Shown: in pieces, positions 4,743-5,655 of the stretch
Position numbering within the stretch: the stretch's first letter is position 1
How the letters are laid out: each line of letters begins with the position of its first letter
Assembly: GCA_945907225.1 (NCBI GenBank)
Contig: CAMDSN010000114.1
Span: forward strand, 1 to 5,655
Origin: Flavobacterium psychrophilum
GTDB taxonomy: Bacteria; Bacteroidota; Bacteroidia; Flavobacteriales; Flavobacteriaceae
Direction of reading: 5' to 3'
DNA: 5,655 nt
The notes under the pieces: model-generated
What the model saw: the letters and a program-made list of their open reading frames with translations, nothing else
Told to the model about the DNA's origin: nothing
Databases searched by the model: none
Position numbers and translations under genes: made by a program

Positions 4743-4843
4743 GTGGAGAAGAGGGGAGTTGTCTCGAACTATTTTATGTCGGATTTACAACTTTTAAATA
4801 AAAAAATAACCTCTAAATTTCTTTAGAGGTTATTGGTACGACA
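4743..4843. repeat. 101-bp direct repeat, unit 1
   Basis: It matches the next unit at 95 of 101 positions with no gap. The unit begins GTGGAGAAGAGGGGAGTTG, contains TCTCGAAC and an inverted pair AGTTGT/ACAACT (4757-4762, 4787-4792), and ends with a minus-strand terminator. Read on the minus strand, GTTCGAGAC...CTCCAC followed by a terminator resembles the end of a tRNA gene, although the T-arm does not pair properly. Confidence 0.85.
4798..4834 (-). terminator. Minus-strand intrinsic terminator in repeat unit 1
   Basis: AATAACCTCTAAA (4805-4817) and TTTAGAGGTTATT (4822-4834) form a perfect 13-bp stem with a 4-base loop. On the minus strand the stem runs into seven T (4806-4800). The plus strand has no T tract after it, so the direction is clear. 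Confidence 0.8.
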
Positions 4844-4944
4844 GTGGAGAAAAGGGGAGTTGTCTCGAACTTTTTTCTATCGGATTTACAACTTTTAAAT
4901 AAAAAAATAACCTCTAAATTTCTTTAGAGGTTATTGGTATTACA
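4844..4944. repeat. 101-bp direct repeat, unit 2
   Basis: Adjacent to unit 1. The six differences fall at one base near the start, three in the stretch after TCTCGAACT, and two near the end; the terminator stem is unchanged. Confidence 0.85.
4899..4935 (-). terminator. Minus-strand intrinsic terminator in repeat unit 2
   Basis: An exact copy of the unit 1 terminator, with the stem at 4906-4918 and 4923-4935 and the minus-strand T run at 4907-4901. Confidence 0.8.
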
Positions 4945-4960
4945 GAGGAAAAGAGGGGGG
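4945..4960. repeat. Truncated third copy of the 101-bp unit
   Basis: GAGGAAAAGAGGGGGG matches the first 16 bases of the unit at 13 positions, in the correct register, and then the similarity stops. The array therefore once extended further or was cut at this point. Confidence 0.6.
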
Positions 4961-4963
4961 TAT

Positions 4964-4997
4964 CAGTGATGGTCGAAAGAAATTCCGACCATCACTG
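4964..4997. repeat. Hairpin with perfect 12-bp arms at the end of the repeat block
   Basis: CAGTGATGGTCG (4964-4975) and CGACCATCACTG (4986-4997) are exact reverse complements separated by 10 bases. There is no T run on either side, so it is unlikely to be an intrinsic terminator. It begins four bases after the third repeat fragment ends, which suggests a boundary or a foreign sequence end. Confidence 0.7.
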
Positions 4998-5182
4998 GGC
5001 TAAACGCAATATTTTTTACGATTAAATTTATAATGCTGAAATTCAAATCGAGTAAAGTTATAAATCAATCTATAAAATGAACTTTTGTGTCTAGTTATAG
5101 TACCATATTTTTTTAATCATAAGTAATTACATATATTTTTAATTATTTTAATTAAATTTCGGAATTCAATAAAAATAGTAAA

Positions 5183-5655
5183 ATGACTAAAGACTACACA
5201 CAATACGGAATTGAAAATTATATCCTCAAAATTAGTGGGGTGTTTAATTACACTTCAACGTTTTATGCAACAGCTCTTAAAAATAGTTATGAACCTTTGG
5301 TATTTTCGGAGTCAAATGTTAACTTTTGTAAAGATTTTTTCTACCCGAATCTTAGAAAAGAGTTTTTTAGTAATAATAAAGATAGGCATCCTATTTTGAT
5401 TCGAAAAGGCACTGCGAATTCCCCCGTCAATTTGTTTCAATATGCCTACAATTCTACTACAGAAAAGGCAAAAAGTATCGATATAATTGTAGCCGAAAGT
5501 CGCCTTGATTTGTTTGAAAACGGATTTGGAATGTTTTCGCTTTCATTGCGTTTGACCACCGACCAACTTGCCTTAGCAACGTTCTCGGATGCCGCTTTTT
5601 TAGCCCGCAACTTTGATACTACTATTGCATATGGCAGCTATACCAAATGGCACGA
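5183..5655 (+). CDS. Uncharacterised protein, N-terminal 157 residues only
   Basis: The frame opens at ATG 5183, the first start after an in-frame stop at 5153, and stays open to the window edge. The protein starts MTKDYTQYGIENYILK. It has no signal peptide, transmembrane segment or HTH in the visible part. Aromatic-rich stretches (YPNLRKEFFSNN; ILIRKGTANSPVNLFQYAY) precede alternating hydrophobic segments (SIDIIVAESRLDLFENG; FGMFSLSLRLTT) and an FLARNFDTTIAYGSYTKWH stretch, suggesting a mixed alpha/beta cytoplasmic protein. I do not recognise the family. No good promoter was found; TAAATTTC (5153-5160) is a one-mismatch -7 candidate. It is transcribed in the same direction as the hipBA modules but is separated from them by 1 kb and a strong terminator. 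The reading frame is convincing; the function is unknown. Confidence 0.75.
   Translation, partial: MTKDYTQYGIENYILKISGVFNYTSTFYATALKNSYEPLVFSESNVNFCKDFFYPNLRKEFFSNNKDRHPILIRKGTANSPVNLFQYAYNSTTEKAKSIDIIVAESRLDLFENGFGMFSLSLRLTTDQLALATFSDAAFLARNFDTTIAYGSYTKWH

Larger units (their letters stand above)
4144..5182. other. 1-kb region without a convincing gene, rich in hairpins and repeats
   Basis: No frame here has the look of a real protein. The region contains a hairpin after hipA2 (4159-4197), the second copy of a 23-bp repeat (4261-4283), a short palindrome (4348-4361), a strong bidirectional terminator (4441-4480), a minus-strand terminator (4541-4578), a structured higher-GC segment (4583-4742), a 101-bp tandem duplication with two more minus-strand terminators (4743-4944), a truncated third unit (4945-4960), a 12-bp-arm hairpin (4964-4997) and AT-rich DNA leading to the last gene. 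The density of terminators and repeats without genes suggests remnants of small RNAs or of mobile-element insertion. Confidence 0.65.

Noticed and set aside
4583..4801. GTG-started 72-codon frame
   Set aside because: It runs through inverted repeats and the 101-bp repeat and has no protein-like conservation; probably a translation of structured DNA.
4743..4843. Integron attC site
   Set aside because: The inverted arms do not contain the GTTRRRY/RYYYAAC core sequences, and no integrase or cassette is present.
4743..4870. Functional tRNA on the minus strand
   Set aside because: GTTCGAG and CTCCAC look tRNA-like, but the T-arm does not pair, the distance to CCA is two bases too long, and no anticodon or D-arm follows.
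4743..4960. CRISPR array
   Set aside because: Only two full units, directly adjacent, with no unique spacers and no cas gene.
5211..5399. 62-codon frame near the right edge
   Set aside because: It is out of frame with the longer open frame from 5183 that continues to the window end.

Overview
The window is low-GC DNA of a Bacteroidota type, most likely from a flavobacterium. The inference rests on the very AT-rich intergenic DNA, promoter cores of the form TAnnTTTG instead of E. coli-type -10 boxes, weak Shine-Dalgarno signals, and HipA/HipB protein types that I associate with this phylum. No database search was possible.

Layout. (1) Positions 1-175, minus strand: the first 58 codons of a HipB-like helix-turn-helix regulator running off the left edge. 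(2) 176-449: a divergent regulatory region with separate operator-like repeats for the left and right genes. (3) 450-2095, plus strand: a complete hipBA module. The hipB stop and hipA start overlap as TAATG. (4) 2096-2548: a gene-free region with tandem hairpins, a GTGAACA half-site cluster and a strong promoter inside a 14-bp inverted repeat. (5) 2549-4143: a second complete hipBA module of a clearly different subfamily, with a 56-bp gap between antitoxin and toxin that holds a degenerate dispersed repeat. (6) 4144-5182: about 1 kb without a convincing gene. It holds a hairpin after hipA2, a strong terminator at 4441-4480, and a block of repeats (two 101-bp units plus a third fragment) carrying minus-strand terminators. 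(7) 5183-5655: the start of an unidentified protein running off the right edge.

How it works together. Each hipBA pair should encode a HipA-type Ser/Thr kinase toxin and a DNA-binding HipB antitoxin that binds the kinase and represses its own operon. Both kinases keep the Gly-rich-loop serine, the nucleotide lysine, the DDH...N catalytic motif and the metal-binding Asp, so both look active. The three hipB promoters share the same -7 octamer, TATTTTTG, but each is surrounded by a different palindromic sequence. This is what would be expected of co-resident toxin-antitoxin systems that are regulated independently. The repeats around the second module and the structured region to its right suggest an accessory region shaped by insertions. 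The clearest novelty candidates are the cluster of three non-identical HipBA-type loci and the minus-strand terminator/repeat block that serves no visible gene.
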